From Pseudorasbora parva (taxonomy: Eukaryota > Chordata > Actinopteri > Cypriniformes > Gobionidae), in the NCBI RefSeq assembly GCF_024679245.1, contig NC_090188.1, forward strand, positions 32,830,624-32,894,623: a stretch of DNA of 64,000 nucleotides. The letters are read 5' to 3'. Positions 38,501 to 49,729 of this stretch are shown here, one piece after another. How positions within the stretch are numbered: the stretch's first letter is position 1; each line of letters begins with the position of its first letter. The translations under genes and the position numbers were made by a program. The notes beneath the pieces are model-generated. The model did not search any database and was not told the DNA's origin. It saw only the letters and a list, made by a program, of their open reading frames with translations.

Positions 38501-41500
38501 AACACCAGACGTGCCTTTCCATTGTGGTAGACGAGGTGATGTGGCAGATACCAGGATTCTTCAGATTCATTAGCTTCTTTAGCCGTGATCTCCTTGACAT
38601 AACCTGCATGAATTAGTCTATTCATCTCACCTTGATAGGCAGCTGCCTTCTCTGGTTGATCTCGAAGTCTCCTTTCAGTACTGCGGAGATTGGCAAGCAC
38701 AGCTTCTTGAGGAACACGCAGCTTTGGGGAATCATCAGTTCTTAACAAGGGAGTGGCATAGCGTTGAATTCCATCAATTAGCACCCTACAGGTCTTGCTG
38801 TCTAATATCTTGATAGAATCTTGGTCCTGTTTCGAACGAGTTAACAGCTTTTCACTGCGGTAAGGTAGAGAATCTAGCTGCCACAATCTCTCAACATCTC
38901 TGTAGAGGGTATCATAGGCTGCTGAAGCGGTAATGAAATAACTCTGATGAGTGGAGGTTGCTCGATTTGGAAGACCTTCGGGACCTTGAAGAGCCCAGCC
39001 TAGTTTTGTACGGACAGCGACTGGCCCAACCTCCGTGCCTCCATAGACGGTTTCTACCGCTGTGATCAGAGTGCTATTATCTGAGCCAATCAGCAACAGG
39101 GGCAGAACATTCTTGAATGACTGCAAAGGAATATCTCTCAAGTGCGCATATCGTCGTTGTAGAGCTTTGACTGGGTAGCTCTGTTCCACTAGATCTAATC
39201 CATCTGCAGTGAAGGCATTGTGGATTCTGTATCTGACTCCTGGTTTGGTTCTGGAGGACACATCGAAGGTAACAATTGAGCCAGCCAGGAATGTGACATC
39301 GGGACGGATAGTACGTAAGGCTAAAGTTTCCTCCTTCCCTTCCAGCTGAAGCTGTTGAGCAGCAGCAGGTATCAGCATGGTACGTTCAGCTCCATCGTCT
39401 AATATTGCAAAGGTCTCGATAGCTCTGTCCTTATTATGTAGAAGCACAGGAACAACTTTCAGTAGTACTCGGCCTGAGGGACTTGAAGGTGTGAGGTAGA
39501 TCCTACTGTTTAGTGCACTGGTAGGCTTAACCTTGGCTCGCTCTTCAGCAATCCCATGGAGGACCTGGAGATGTATCTCCCCACAGATTCCACAAGGTTT
39601 CTTTAGGTTACAGTCCTCTGGGCAGTGAGAACGGCCACATTTCCAGCACCGTTTCCCTTCTGCTATCCATTGCATGAGGTTGTCTGTAGATTGCTCCTTC
39701 ATTTCTGAGCACTGTGTTATATAATGCTCTTTGCTGTGGCAGAACAGACAATGGACTTTGGACTTCTTCCATTGAGTGGGTGGAGGTACCGGTTTAGGTG
39801 CTTTGACGCTTTGTGGCTCTGTGCCATGGTAGACTGAAGTGCTCTGTCCCTTTGATCGAGTTGAAGCCCTTCCCTGAAGTGAATAAGAGTATTTCTCTTT
39901 CTGATAGCGTTCAACTAGTCGACTGGACAGACGCTGTTGTTGAGCTTTACCCTGCAGCCAACCAGAAAAGTCCTGGAGATTATATGGGTTAAGGCTGGTG
40001 ACATTCAGCTTGCCTTGCATCTGTAGAAACTCAATGAAATTGTCCCTGAGATATTTGGGCAGTTTGCTGAGGAGCCTGTCTACATGGGAACAACAGCTGA
40101 GTTCAATGCCTCTCGGGCCCTCCAGAGACAGCAACATACTCACAAGAAGATGAACCCTTAAGGCGAATGACTGGAAACTAAAAGCTTCACCGACCTTCAC
40201 ATCTGGAGCGTTGAGTATGGCTGCTATTTCGCTCTGTGCTAATTGATGTGGCTGTCCATAGTGCAACTGTAGAGCCTGCATCGCTGCTGTATATGGCTGA
40301 GCTTCGTGCCGACAAGACTGTCCAATCATTTGAGCCTCTGGGAGCTTAAGATGTTCAAGCAACACATGATATTTGTATTTCTCTGACAGCTCAGGATGTG
40401 GGTCTAGTAGATTATCCAGAGCTAGTTTCAGATTGGCAAATTCCCTTTCACTGTCTACAGCAAAGTCTGGTATGGAAGGTTTTGGGGCTCCATATAAACT
40501 AATGGGAGGTGGAGGAGCTGCTTGACAATTGGCATACTGGGGCCAAGTTACTTGTGCTGGGTAGTGAACACTATGTGCACCAGCATATCTAGGCTGTGCT
40601 GAGTCAGCACCAGGATAATTGGGATGGCAATCAGCATAAACCGAAGGTACAGATTGTTGCGTCGTATGCATTGCAGATGGAGGATTAGTGGCCCATTGCT
40701 GCTGAGACCAAAAGGGGGCGCCCTCAACCTTTATAGACCTTTTAATTCCAGGAGGTAATTTATCTTCATATTGCCGGTGTGGGAGTAACTGTCCTTGTAG
40801 AGCTGTATAAGGAGCTGTAGGAGGTTGTGGAGACACAAAGCATGACGATGGAATTGAGTGGACTGAACTCACATCATTCAGTGGAAGTGTTTGCTGGGTG
40901 GAATGAGCTCTTATGGAACTATGTGCAACGTTCTGTATAACTGGAACTTGTGCGAGCGGAGATAATTCGTCTCTCCTTTGTTCAGGGCTCATTATATCAG
41001 GCTGAGAGTCTGGAAAGTCAACTGGTGTCTTTGTGGTGTGTGGAGCAGTCGAGGTAATGTTATGAACTGGCTCAGGGGAAAGTGCTCCCTTCTGAGATGC
41101 TATAGCTGCTTCTTGGAGTGAAAGGTTGTCTGCTTCCTCCTCCTCTAGGAAGGCATTAATACGTTTTAACATATCCTGTCGACGCTGCTGCCTTTTCTCA
41201 TAAAGTGACAGTCGGCTTGTAAGCTGTGAAATCTCAGCTGACTCCTCCCTCTCAGCTGCATTGATGTTCTCCATTAATTCCCTCAGGGACATTTTATCCA
41301 TTGCTCGGTCTTGCTCGACTTTACGTACTGGTGTAGACATACTCGGCGAAGATAACGCTCTGACACCAGCTGGGGGACTAGTTGCTCTTGGAAAATTATA
41401 GTCCATAACATAGTCTTCCAGATGCTGAGGAAGCTTACTCTGTCTCACTGGTCTCCCTGCTGGCTGATCTGGACTGGACGGGTTATCATTGGGCAATGAC

Positions 41501-41502
41501 AT
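35581..41502 (-). CDS. BEL/Pao gag-pol polyprotein, 1,973 aa
   Basis: One uninterrupted frame with all expected parts. A gag region (about residues 340-540) has a DUF1759-like block. Cys-rich knuckles at about 585-640 include CLFCHSKEHYITQC and CWKCG..CPEDC. An aspartic protease with DDGAERT lies near 704. The reverse transcriptase (about 1010-1190) has LPFGTSSSP and a YVDN box near 1117 where YVDD is usual. RNase H starts near 1299 (FCDASERAYGA). The integrase has an HHCC-like zinc region, then GVDCFGP (about 1676), SDQGTNF (about 1739) and GGAWERE (about 1785), the D-D-E triad. A DUF5641-like tail ends the protein. It copies the element through RNA and inserts the cDNA. The ATG is chosen as the first after the primer-binding site. 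YVDN is the only obvious departure from consensus, and activity cannot be judged from sequence. Confidence 0.95.
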   Translation of the reverse strand: MSLPNDNPSSPDQPAGRPVRQSKLPQHLEDYVMDYNFPRATSPPAGVRALSSPSMSTPVRKVEQDRAMDKMSLRELMENINAAEREESAEISQLTSRLSLYEKRQQRRQDMLKRINAFLEEEEADNLSLQEAAIASQKGALSPEPVHNITSTAPHTTKTPVDFPDSQPDIMSPEQRRDELSPLAQVPVIQNVAHSSIRAHSTQQTLPLNDVSSVHSIPSSCFVSPQPPTAPYTALQGQLLPHRQYEDKLPPGIKRSIKVEGAPFWSQQQWATNPPSAMHTTQQSVPSVYADCHPNYPGADSAQPRYAGAHSVHYPAQVTWPQYANCQAAPPPPISLYGAPKPSIPDFAVDSEREFANLKLALDNLLDPHPELSEKYKYHVLLEHLKLPEAQMIGQSCRHEAQPYTAAMQALQLHYGQPHQLAQSEIAAILNAPDVKVGEAFSFQSFALRVHLLVSMLLSLEGPRGIELSCCSHVDRLLSKLPKYLRDNFIEFLQMQGKLNVTSLNPYNLQDFSGWLQGKAQQQRLSSRLVERYQKEKYSYSLQGRASTRSKGQSTSVYHGTEPQSVKAPKPVPPPTQWKKSKVHCLFCHSKEHYITQCSEMKEQSTDNLMQWIAEGKRCWKCGRSHCPEDCNLKKPCGICGEIHLQVLHGIAEERAKVKPTSALNSRIYLTPSSPSGRVLLKVVPVLLHNKDRAIETFAILDDGAERTMLIPAAAQQLQLEGKEETLALRTIRPDVTFLAGSIVTFDVSSRTKPGVRYRIHNAFTADGLDLVEQSYPVKALQRRYAHLRDIPLQSFKNVLPLLLIGSDNSTLITAVETVYGGTEVGPVAVRTKLGWALQGPEGLPNRATSTHQSYFITASAAYDTLYRDVERLWQLDSLPYRSEKLLTRSKQDQDSIKILDSKTCRVLIDGIQRYATPLLRTDDSPKLRVPQEAVLANLRSTERRLRDQPEKAAAYQGEMNRLIHAGYVKEITAKEANESEESWYLPHHLVYHNGKARLVFNCSFVYKGTSLNEQLLPGPNLGPSLLGVLLRFRLHRVAISGDIKGMFHQVRLLPEDRPLLRFLWRDLQREIPPQVYEWQVLPFGTSSSPCCAIYALQKHVKEHPRSTSDLIQNVESSFYVDNCLESLPTAEAAKSRVDDLRALLADGGFEIRQWTSNQSSVVAHLPSDARSQDMERWLEYKRCDPQEPALGLCWNCRTDTLGYRYRPIEHSVLTMRTVYKILASQYDPLGFITPYTTRAKILIQQLWSKKRDWDDPDLPAELRESWNIWEKELPHLSTVSIPRCYVPEAMDSSRFVHHLHVFCDASERAYGAVAYLCTSDEGITNVSFIMARSKVAPKRQQTVPRLELCAALAGAQLAKLIQTELSSFLQQTTLWTDSTTVLEWLQSESCRFKVFVGTRVSEIQELTDQRSWRYVDSPNNPADDLTRGKTLLELTRPSRWSNGPSFLLQAPDKWPQRPPITQLPKSNELKGMTFCSFASVPQNIPDVNQFESWKELVEAVRQQCHGAAEPNQTHSINSYREAEAILLQACQAQSFPEELVSLRADQPVHISSRLRNLAPELDQTMGLIRVGGRLRQLQQVSDLDIHPIVLDPRHPATMLLIKDYDERLLHTGSERLFAEIRRQYWILRGRQVIKRYQLQCPECQRWRAQPKVPQMADLPMSRLRIFRPPFFSTGVDCFGPFIAKIGRRNEKRWGVIFKCLTTRAIHLDLLNSMDTDAFLLALRRFISRRGKPAEIISDQGTNFRGADRELRMAFKELEPQLQRQLTDYQIEFKFNPPNAPHFGGAWEREIRSIKSALQVAVGAQSLSEDVLHTILVEVEGILNSKPRGYVSSDVANPDPITPNMLLMGRRDASLPQAVYAPETIGRRRWRHCQNLIDQFWIHYLREYLPTLQSRYKWQQPTEPLALDTVVMIIDPNLPRAQWPIGHVVKLIPSKDGCVRTVEIQVGGKIYTRPVARLIPLPGLPENMLYLQT

Positions 41503-41518
41503 TTCTGTAGTAGTCAGA

Positions 41519-41535
41519 TCCGGCTCGAAGGACCA
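41519..41535 (-). other. primer-binding site, tRNA-Tyr type
   Basis: The plus-strand sequence TCCGGCTCGAAGGACCA is the last 17 nt expected for a vertebrate tRNA-Tyr including CCA (tRNA sequence recalled). Its complement sits immediately after the 5' LTR. The gag-pol ATG follows only 16 nt later. Confidence 0.7.
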
Positions 41536-41896
41536 TGTTACGATTTAGTATATAGCTGGATTAATGTGCGCTGACCGCCACAGTGTTCTTGTCAGAGAAC
41601 TCAGAGTCATTGACAGATGATAGCCTTTTAATGAATGCTTTGGCATCAACATAGATGGACATGTGCAAGTTTTTTGTCCGTTACTCATGCAATGTCCTTA
41701 AAGTGTAAACAATCCAGCGAGCGAACTTTCTTCCCCGTCGGAATGGCGGATGCAGCTCTATAACGCTACGCATATTCTCAGTGTATTAAATGAGCGCAAG
41801 CTCCGCAGCTGCGCATGTTGCGCAATAGTCTGTGACGTGCAGCGCTGATTCAGTGCGCCTCTCCGGTATTATGCTGAACATGGAGAATTCAGAACA
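41536..41896 (-). repeat. BEL/Pao 5' LTR, 361 bp
   Basis: In plus orientation begins TGTTACGATTTAG and ends GAATTCAGAACA (so TG...CA after complementing). Identical by eye to 35174-35534. It should hold the promoter for genomic RNA, read leftward. Confidence 0.93.
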
Positions 41897-41901
41897 GTGT
41901 T

Positions 41902-43051
<1,150 letters not shown>

Positions 43052-43061
43052 TATAGTCCAA

Positions 43062-46000
43062 ATGCCAGGTGCAACTTTACGCCAATGTCCACACTGCCGG
43101 ATCAAGATGAACTGCAGACACCGGTCTTGTGTTAAGGTGATTGTGCATAATTAACACTGTTTATTTATATGGAATTGCATTTGTTTTAATACTCAATTTA
43201 ATTATGCTTTCCCTTATTGTAGTGTGGAAAATTGCTTGATTTTAAATATAAGCAATCAGTGCGTTTGGCAAAATTTCGTGACCAAGCCCATCAGTGGGCT
43301 AAAACAACAGTTAAGTCACGGAATCAGTCAAAAGTCCTTGACAATTTAGCCATCATGGTAAGTTCAGCATCCTAATTTCTTTACTTCACCCTTTGTTCTA
43401 AACTAAAACATTTATGTAAGAGACTTTATAATATAAAGATGTTTTACAAACAAGTACATAATACATTAATACATTTGCATGGATAAATAGTAATTTAATA
43501 AAATTAAAAGCGGCGCCTCGTGGTTCCATCCCAAAGAGGCATGAAATCGCTCTCACAGACATTTTCCTGGACCGTTCCCACCTGGTGGAATGACCTGCCG
43601 ATCTCAATTTGTGCTGCCGAGTCTGTAGCCATTCTTAAAAAACATCTTAAGACACATCTTTTCCAATTGCACTTGACCAATACAGAATAGCACTTACTGA
43701 TCACCACCGCAACGACCAAAAAGCGCACACTCCTGGATCATATCGACGTCTCTCATCCGGATTTGTGCCTTCAGGCGGCTATGTTACATAGTTATCATAG
43801 GTATCATAATCCTGTGTACTGTATTTTGCGTACGTGAGTTTTTGTTGTAGATGGCTATTGCTGCGCGTTTAGCTAGAATGCCATACAAAACCAACCCATT
43901 GGGCCACTGAATCTGCATTAACGACAACAGCTGGGGCAACAGCCTTAGTCCTAATGGGTTGTTATCATAGCTATCAAAATCCAGTGTTCAGCATTTTGCG
44001 TACGTGAGTTTTTGTTGTAGGTGGCTATTGTAGATGGCTATTGTAGATGGCTATAAAAAAATCAAATAAAATTTAAAAAAAAACTTGTGTACTGTGCTAA
44101 TTAACTGAGACTTCTTACAGCTCTTACAGGTTGTTGGCCTTGTCTGTTTCGTTGCTTCTATTGCTCTACCCTTTTTTGTAAGTCGCTTTGGATAAAAACG
44201 TCTGCTAAATGATTAAATGTAAATGTAAGAACTCTTATAAATAAAAGCGCTAATAAGCATTTGGGAAAGTCATACATCATTGCAGCTGCCATTAGAAGCT
44301 CTGGTTCTAAGAGAAAGTTGAACTACTGCACATGCACAATGACTAAATCAAAACAAAATCTACAGGTTTAACTCTACTGTATTTGATCTTATGACACTGG
44401 TCATGTCGGATTTATTGCTAATTTTACTATATGTTTTGAACTTTTTTTTTCTCATTTTTGAAAGCTGTACTATTATTCTATTTTAGATGGAAAAACTTAA
44501 AGCGCTGGGATATGTTCCTCTTCTTCTACTGGGGAAGTGTTCAAAGGCCCATAAGTGGACAGCGGAGGTCCAGTGTCCCTTTGAGTTCCCACATGAGGGG
44601 CATCAGGTGATGGAAAAAATGCTCATACTCTTTGAGCATATTTTAAAAGGTAAATAAAAAATTGGCAAGCACTGATACTTAAATGATTGTATAAAATTTT
44701 AATGTGTACAGAAAGTTCTGTAGCTGTACAAGTTACTACGTTAAACTGCAGTTTATTTTAAAGTTATTTTTTAATATGTATTTTAATATGACTTTAATTG
44801 TACTTTTTAAGGTTTCGGCCCAGAAAAAGAACAAGAGGTCACAGAAGGTAATGAAGCAGAACGGCAGGACTTGAACAAGACTGTAGAAGATGAGGAGGAC
44901 ATTACACTGGAGAACAATGTAGAAGTGGAACAACAGATAGAAAGTGGGGAGGAAGAACCAGAGAGGCCTGTTGAGGAACAGAGTTTCAAAAGTCCAGAAA
45001 AAGATCAAGAGGAGACAGAGGGTAATAGAACAGAGAGTCAGGACATAAACGAGGCTTTAGAAGATGAAGAGGACATTTTATCAGAGAACAATGTAGAAGT
45101 GAGGATGAAGGAAAGATTGGACGATGAAGAGCAGATCGAAGAACAACTTCCAGAAAGTGGGGGGGGAGAACTAGAGAGGCCTGAAGAAGGGGAAATTAAA
45201 GTGACAAAAAAGACTAAACAGGCAAAGACGAAGAAGAAAGAGGCAAAGAAACAAAAGATTAGTGCACTTAAGATGGATGAAATGGATGAGAGAAAAGAGA
45301 CAGAGGGAGTCGTATTAAAACCAGATTGGTAAGTAGAAAAAGATGAGGCGAAGCAATGACTCTAGACATAGGAAAACATTACCGTCCTATTATTCATTAA
45401 GGGGAGAAAGTGTAACGCACAACATGGCAAATCAATCCCACCTTCTAAATAATATAATCAATCATTGATTAGAAAAGTCACTACTGTTTTAAAGATGATC
45501 ACTTTGTGTCTTTACGGGACTTTGAGTAAAGCCTGTACAATGAGCAAAGAACAATGTGAACTCAGGCTCAATGAAAACTGTTCTTTGACATGTACTTGAA
45601 CAAACCAAAAACTTATTTTTTACTTTACAGCAAATCAGCTGTCAACATGGCAGCCAAAAGAAAGCGGCAAACAACTACAGACACAGGTAAGAAATGTTTA
45701 ACAATTCAGTTTTCAGTGGTCTTAAAATGAAAGGACCACAGCCATGCACAGTTTAGCTACAACCAGTTCCAACTCACACCAGGTAGTAACGTTGAAGACC
45801 TGGGCTGCTTTTAGCCAAGACAAAATGTTGCCAAACGTTTTTTTAATGGAAACGGCTGTTCTGATGACATGAGTTTCAACTATGGCAGCTGAGAAGGCTA
45901 TTCTTTTTTATATTTTTGCTATATTTTTACTATGAAACTCTTATGACAAACATGTCTTCTAATATCTTCAATTGTTGTGTATACCGAGCTGCAGCAGACA

Positions 46001-47635
46001 CATTTGTAAAAGAATTTCCTTGGACCCATTGTGCATTGTCCTGTCTCTTTAATACCGCATGGTTTATATACATGTTTCTGCTGATTGGGCATTTTGACAC
46101 ACCCACCAAACAAGAGAAAACACTTAAACCCACCGTTTCCAAAGAAACATGTCTATTTTGTTTAATATGGTATTCAACCTGGAAACTGTAGCAAAACGTT
46201 ACACACTGGTTTAAGCTTGAATGTTCCCCTTGATTAGCTGGATCAGGTGTGTTTGATTAGGGTTGGAGCAAAACTGTTTTGAGCTGTGGCCCTCTAGGAA
46301 CAGTTTCAGACCAGTGTTTTGGCTTTTTGCATAAGTAGTCTATTATACATTGTCATCCATTTGGAAAATTCTCAAAATGTTGATGTTTATATTTTTTGTT
46401 TCAGTGCTGTTTAGATTTTTTGATGTTTAAAAATGGGTTTGCTTTGTAATTTTTAGACATTCTCTGTTCTAGTTATTAAGTAATTAATACATTTCTAACC
46501 AAATTACATTTGTACAGATTGTCCATTCCATGCGTCTCTGGATGTATTTCCAGTGGAATTTGTATCCAAGACACGTCTTAGAAAGGTTGGTATTAAGCTG
46601 TATCTACAATCTGTCAATGCTGTGTTTCATAATAGCATAACCTTTTCATGTACAGTAAATGTATTTAAATAATTTATTAAATGTATTAAATTAAGTAGTT
46701 AATGTATGTTTTTGTTCAACCTATGAATGCATCAGAATTCCAAAATATTTAGCTCCTTTGTAATGTTAATAAGTTCACATTGAATGTATGCTAATGTGAA
46801 GAGTACTTTATTGCAAAAAATTAAACATCTTGAATGGAGTGCTTACTTTATACAGTGTTGGCTTCTACAGTGTAATATAATTTATTAACTATACAGCATG
46901 TACAGTTGCACTTCAGTCTGTTACGCTTTGTTTGAGTTGCATTTATGGGTCAGTTTTGGTTAAGATGATAAGAATCCTAAATTATGAATTGTAATTGAAA
47001 TGTCATATTTCATGCTTTGATGACAACCTACTTTAGTGTGTTTTTTACAGGTGTGGGTCATGCCATGTTGGAGCATTGGGTGTGGAGAAAGGTTGGGGCA
47101 TGTTAGGTCTTTATAATTGGTAGTGAAAGCTGTCTGTTAAGGTTAGGGATAGGGTTAAGGGTTCGTTTCTGTTGTAGCATTCACTTTTCAGCACGCCACC
47201 TTTCAGTACACCCATTACTCCGACCTGCAGCTACCCGTCTCTGTTTTTGTGCTGGTGTGTTCCTGTACCACAGTAATACCCCATGAGGATGATGGGGGTG
47301 GCTGTCAATGGTGCTTTGTTCAAAGTTTTTAAGTTACATTGAATGCTTTAAAAATGAAGTAAGTGAGGTAATGATGTTTAAAGATGGAAATGTAATGATT
47401 TTTTTTGTATTTGGCTCTTTTTTTCTTACTTAATTCACAGGGACGTAAAGAGGTGCTGGTGCATTGGTTGCCATGTCCATCCTGGTAAGAATAAGTAAAC
47501 CTATATGGCAACTTAATGCACCACTATAGTTCTAATTTATTATTTGTTGTTTTGACTCTTTTTTCCAGTAGGAAGACTTGGCCACCCACCTGGCAGCCTG
47601 AAGATCATGTTGAAATTACACTTGCTCAATGTTAA
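43062..47635 (+). CDS. transposon-borne zinc-ribbon/chromodomain protein, 374 aa, 8 exons
   Basis: Coding exons: 43062-43136, 43223-43357, 44487-44649, 44812-45328, 45631-45686, 46518-46585, 47441-47484, 47569-47635. All have GT-AG borders and phases add up to 1,125 nt with a stop. Residues 9-26 form a zinc-ribbon-like cluster (CPHC..C..C..CxxC). About 75-124 is a conserved-looking region of unknown type (GYVPLLLLGKCSKAHKWTAE). About 128-250 is acidic, with a duplicated segment of about 58 aa (EDEEDI..ENNVEV twice). Basic stretches near 254-273 and 306 (KRKR) are likely nuclear signals. Residues 326-368 match a chromodomain (FPVEFVSKTRLRKG, VLVHWLPC, then TWQPEDHV) with an extra CPSC insertion. 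Chromodomains read methylated histone tails, so a nuclear targeting role for the transposase is my inference. An AATAAA follows at 47702. I know no named family with this architecture. Confidence 0.85.
43508..44232 (+). mobile_element. LINE 3' end (copy 2) in intron 2
   Basis: Plus-strand relative of 16363-17247. It starts in the C-terminal reverse-transcriptase tail (WNDLPIS, SVAILKKHLKTHLF) and runs through the same 3' region (GGTGGCTATTG.., CAGCTGGGGCAACAGCCTTA) to AAGTCGCTTTGGATAAAAAC and ATGTAAATGTAA. It lies wholly inside the second intron of the chromodomain gene and does not disturb the exons. Confidence 0.8.
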
Positions 47636-47701
47636 TTACATTACCGCTACATTATGACCGTTATTTGTTTTTGTTTTTTTGAGCCACTGTTATAGTGGGC
47701 A

Positions 47702-47707
47702 AATAAA
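47702..47707 (+). terminator. AATAAA polyadenylation signal
   Basis: Consensus hexamer 67 bp after the stop codon of the chromodomain gene, followed by a GT-rich stretch (TTTTGTGGTTTACAATGTCTG). Confidence 0.65.
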
Positions 47708-48378
47708 GTTTTGTGGTTTACAATGTCTGTTTATATCTTTTTACCTTTTTATCAAAATTATATACCAGTTATCACTGTAAAGCTGCTTGTAAAGTGCTAT
47801 ATACAAAAAAGTGACTTGATTTTACACACACAATATAGTCTCCAGTTCCTGATTAGCTATACCTGCATATTTTTGGAGTGCAAAAGACACTGGTGCACCC
47901 TGAGGAAACCCACAGCAACACTGGGAAAAACCATCAATCATGAAGGGTTCATGAAAATATGAAGTCATTTGTAGTCTTACATAGTTGTGTATGTACAGTA
48001 TCATATATACTTTTCTCTTTAGTAAATATATGGATATGAATTCTCACAAGACTAGAGGCTAGATGTACAAGGTATATTATAGTGTCATATATAAGCACAT
48101 AAACAGATTGCTCCAAATGGGACCAGTGAGTTGAGTCTAGAGAAAGTGAAGTGCCACTACTGCATTAATGCATAAGATATTTAGTAAATACTATAGTGAA
48201 ATTGTTGCAAATCTATCCTTAATAGTCAAACAATGCTTTTAATAGTATAAAATATAGTACAATAATACAGATAATAGTGCACACATCCCTTCTGAACAAA
48301 ATATATTGGGTTACAAAAAGTTACAGCTGAGAAAGAAATTGTGTGAGGACAAAACTTTTGAAAAAATTTGTATATGTA

Positions 48379-48467
<89 letters not shown>

Positions 48468-49729
48468 TACAAAAGTTTTATCCTCACACAGTTTCTTTCT
48501 CAGCGGTAACTGTTTGTATATAAATGCTTACAAATACATTTTTAAATAATCTGTCCATTCACCCCATGAACCTGGAAGATGCTGTCATAAATGACCATAT
48601 ATGGATAAATTCGTGTGACGCTTCTACTCATCTTCCCTTGGCACCGCGTGGCACACGTGGGATTCGCTGTGATTGGATAATCTTTTTTACCCATATACAA
48701 AACGTTTAATGTTGCAAAGTACGTTTTGCTGTTATTATTACGTCAGTAATGCATTCAGTTAACAATGTGGTGTTGCTGTGTTGTGAGGAATTACCCCCAT
48801 TAGCGATATCCTAACCCTAACCCTAGCATATTTTCTCTGAACTACAAATAACAGCGCCATATTTTTTGCGTTCCTTCGGTAAATTGACATAGGCTTATGG
48901 GTAATGTAGTTTAAAAGGTTTAATAACAAACTGGATAAAGTACTATCTTTAATAAACAAAGGGATATTTAATCATGTTCATTGTGCAAACCTCTATGACA
49001 TATTTGAAAGGCAGAATGAAATTTGGTATTTTACTATGAGCACTTTGTAAAACACCTTTATGCCATCTTTTCATAGCCTTTTTGAAAACTGCGTACATTA
49101 TTCTCATCATGGACAACAAAGTGTGTTGAATGACAGTTACATTGTTTTTTCAACAACTTGCAATTATGTAAATTGTTGCAAGTTCATCCAGTCCTAGTTA
49201 ACAGAACAGAACAAGAACATGGCCCCCAAAATCATCATAAAAGCCCATTTGGAATGGGCTTCCGTTAATTTAAGAATACAGTGTTGACAGTAAACAAAGA
49301 CACCAATTTAAACGGACAATACATTGTGACATTTCATTGATTTATAACACATCCTTATCCATTGTGACCTTGCTTGTAATGCTTAACTCATACTTTGTTA
49401 TTCTTCACATCAAAAGGACCAACAAAAGTCATTGTACTTTATAATTTAACCAATCACTGTAATATAATAAGTAATACTTAAAAAATGAGCACAAGCAGTC
49501 TTGACAGGCTGATTTAGTACTAAATTTAGCATCGATTGATTACATTATAGCATACAACATGAAATTCAGGTGAGTTGATATGTTTATAAACTGATAAAAT
49601 AGTCCACATTCTGGGGGAAATAAAAAATGTTCTTGGTTACATGCAAGGAAGTAGTCCTTGAAAAAAGTAGTCGTCCAAGGAAGGGTGTTAAATTCTCAGC
49701 AGCTTAAAGGGGTTCTCACTCAGCTGTTT
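47708..49729. other. spacer between the two transposon genes; TA-run foldback
   Basis: No gene. At 48310-48515 an inverted pair (GTTACAGCTGAGAAAGAAATTGTGTGAGGA and its mirror CCTCACACAGTTTCTTTCTCAGCGGTAAC) brackets a (TA)n/T run of about 90 bp, suggesting a small foldback element. CTAACCCTAACCCTA near 48810 is only two telomere-like units. Confidence 0.6.

Larger units (their letters stand above)
35174..41896 (-). mobile_element. intact BEL/Pao LTR retrotransposon
   Basis: Minus-strand element of 6,723 bp: 361-bp LTRs at both ends, a primer-binding site, one long gag-pol frame and a G-rich polypurine tract. The 5-bp duplication GTGTT (35169-35173 and 41897-41901) is typical of the group. The two LTRs match base for base by eye, which implies a very recent insertion. 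It landed 42 bp inside the left inverted repeat of the KDZ transposon, antisense to the chromodomain gene. Confidence 0.95.

Noticed and set aside
35730..39914. Shorter open frames on both strands inside the BEL/Pao polyprotein
   Set aside because: Shadows of the 1,973-codon gag-pol frame.
48810..48835. CTAACCCTAACCCTA resembling telomeric repeat
   Set aside because: Only two units; no array and no subtelomeric context.
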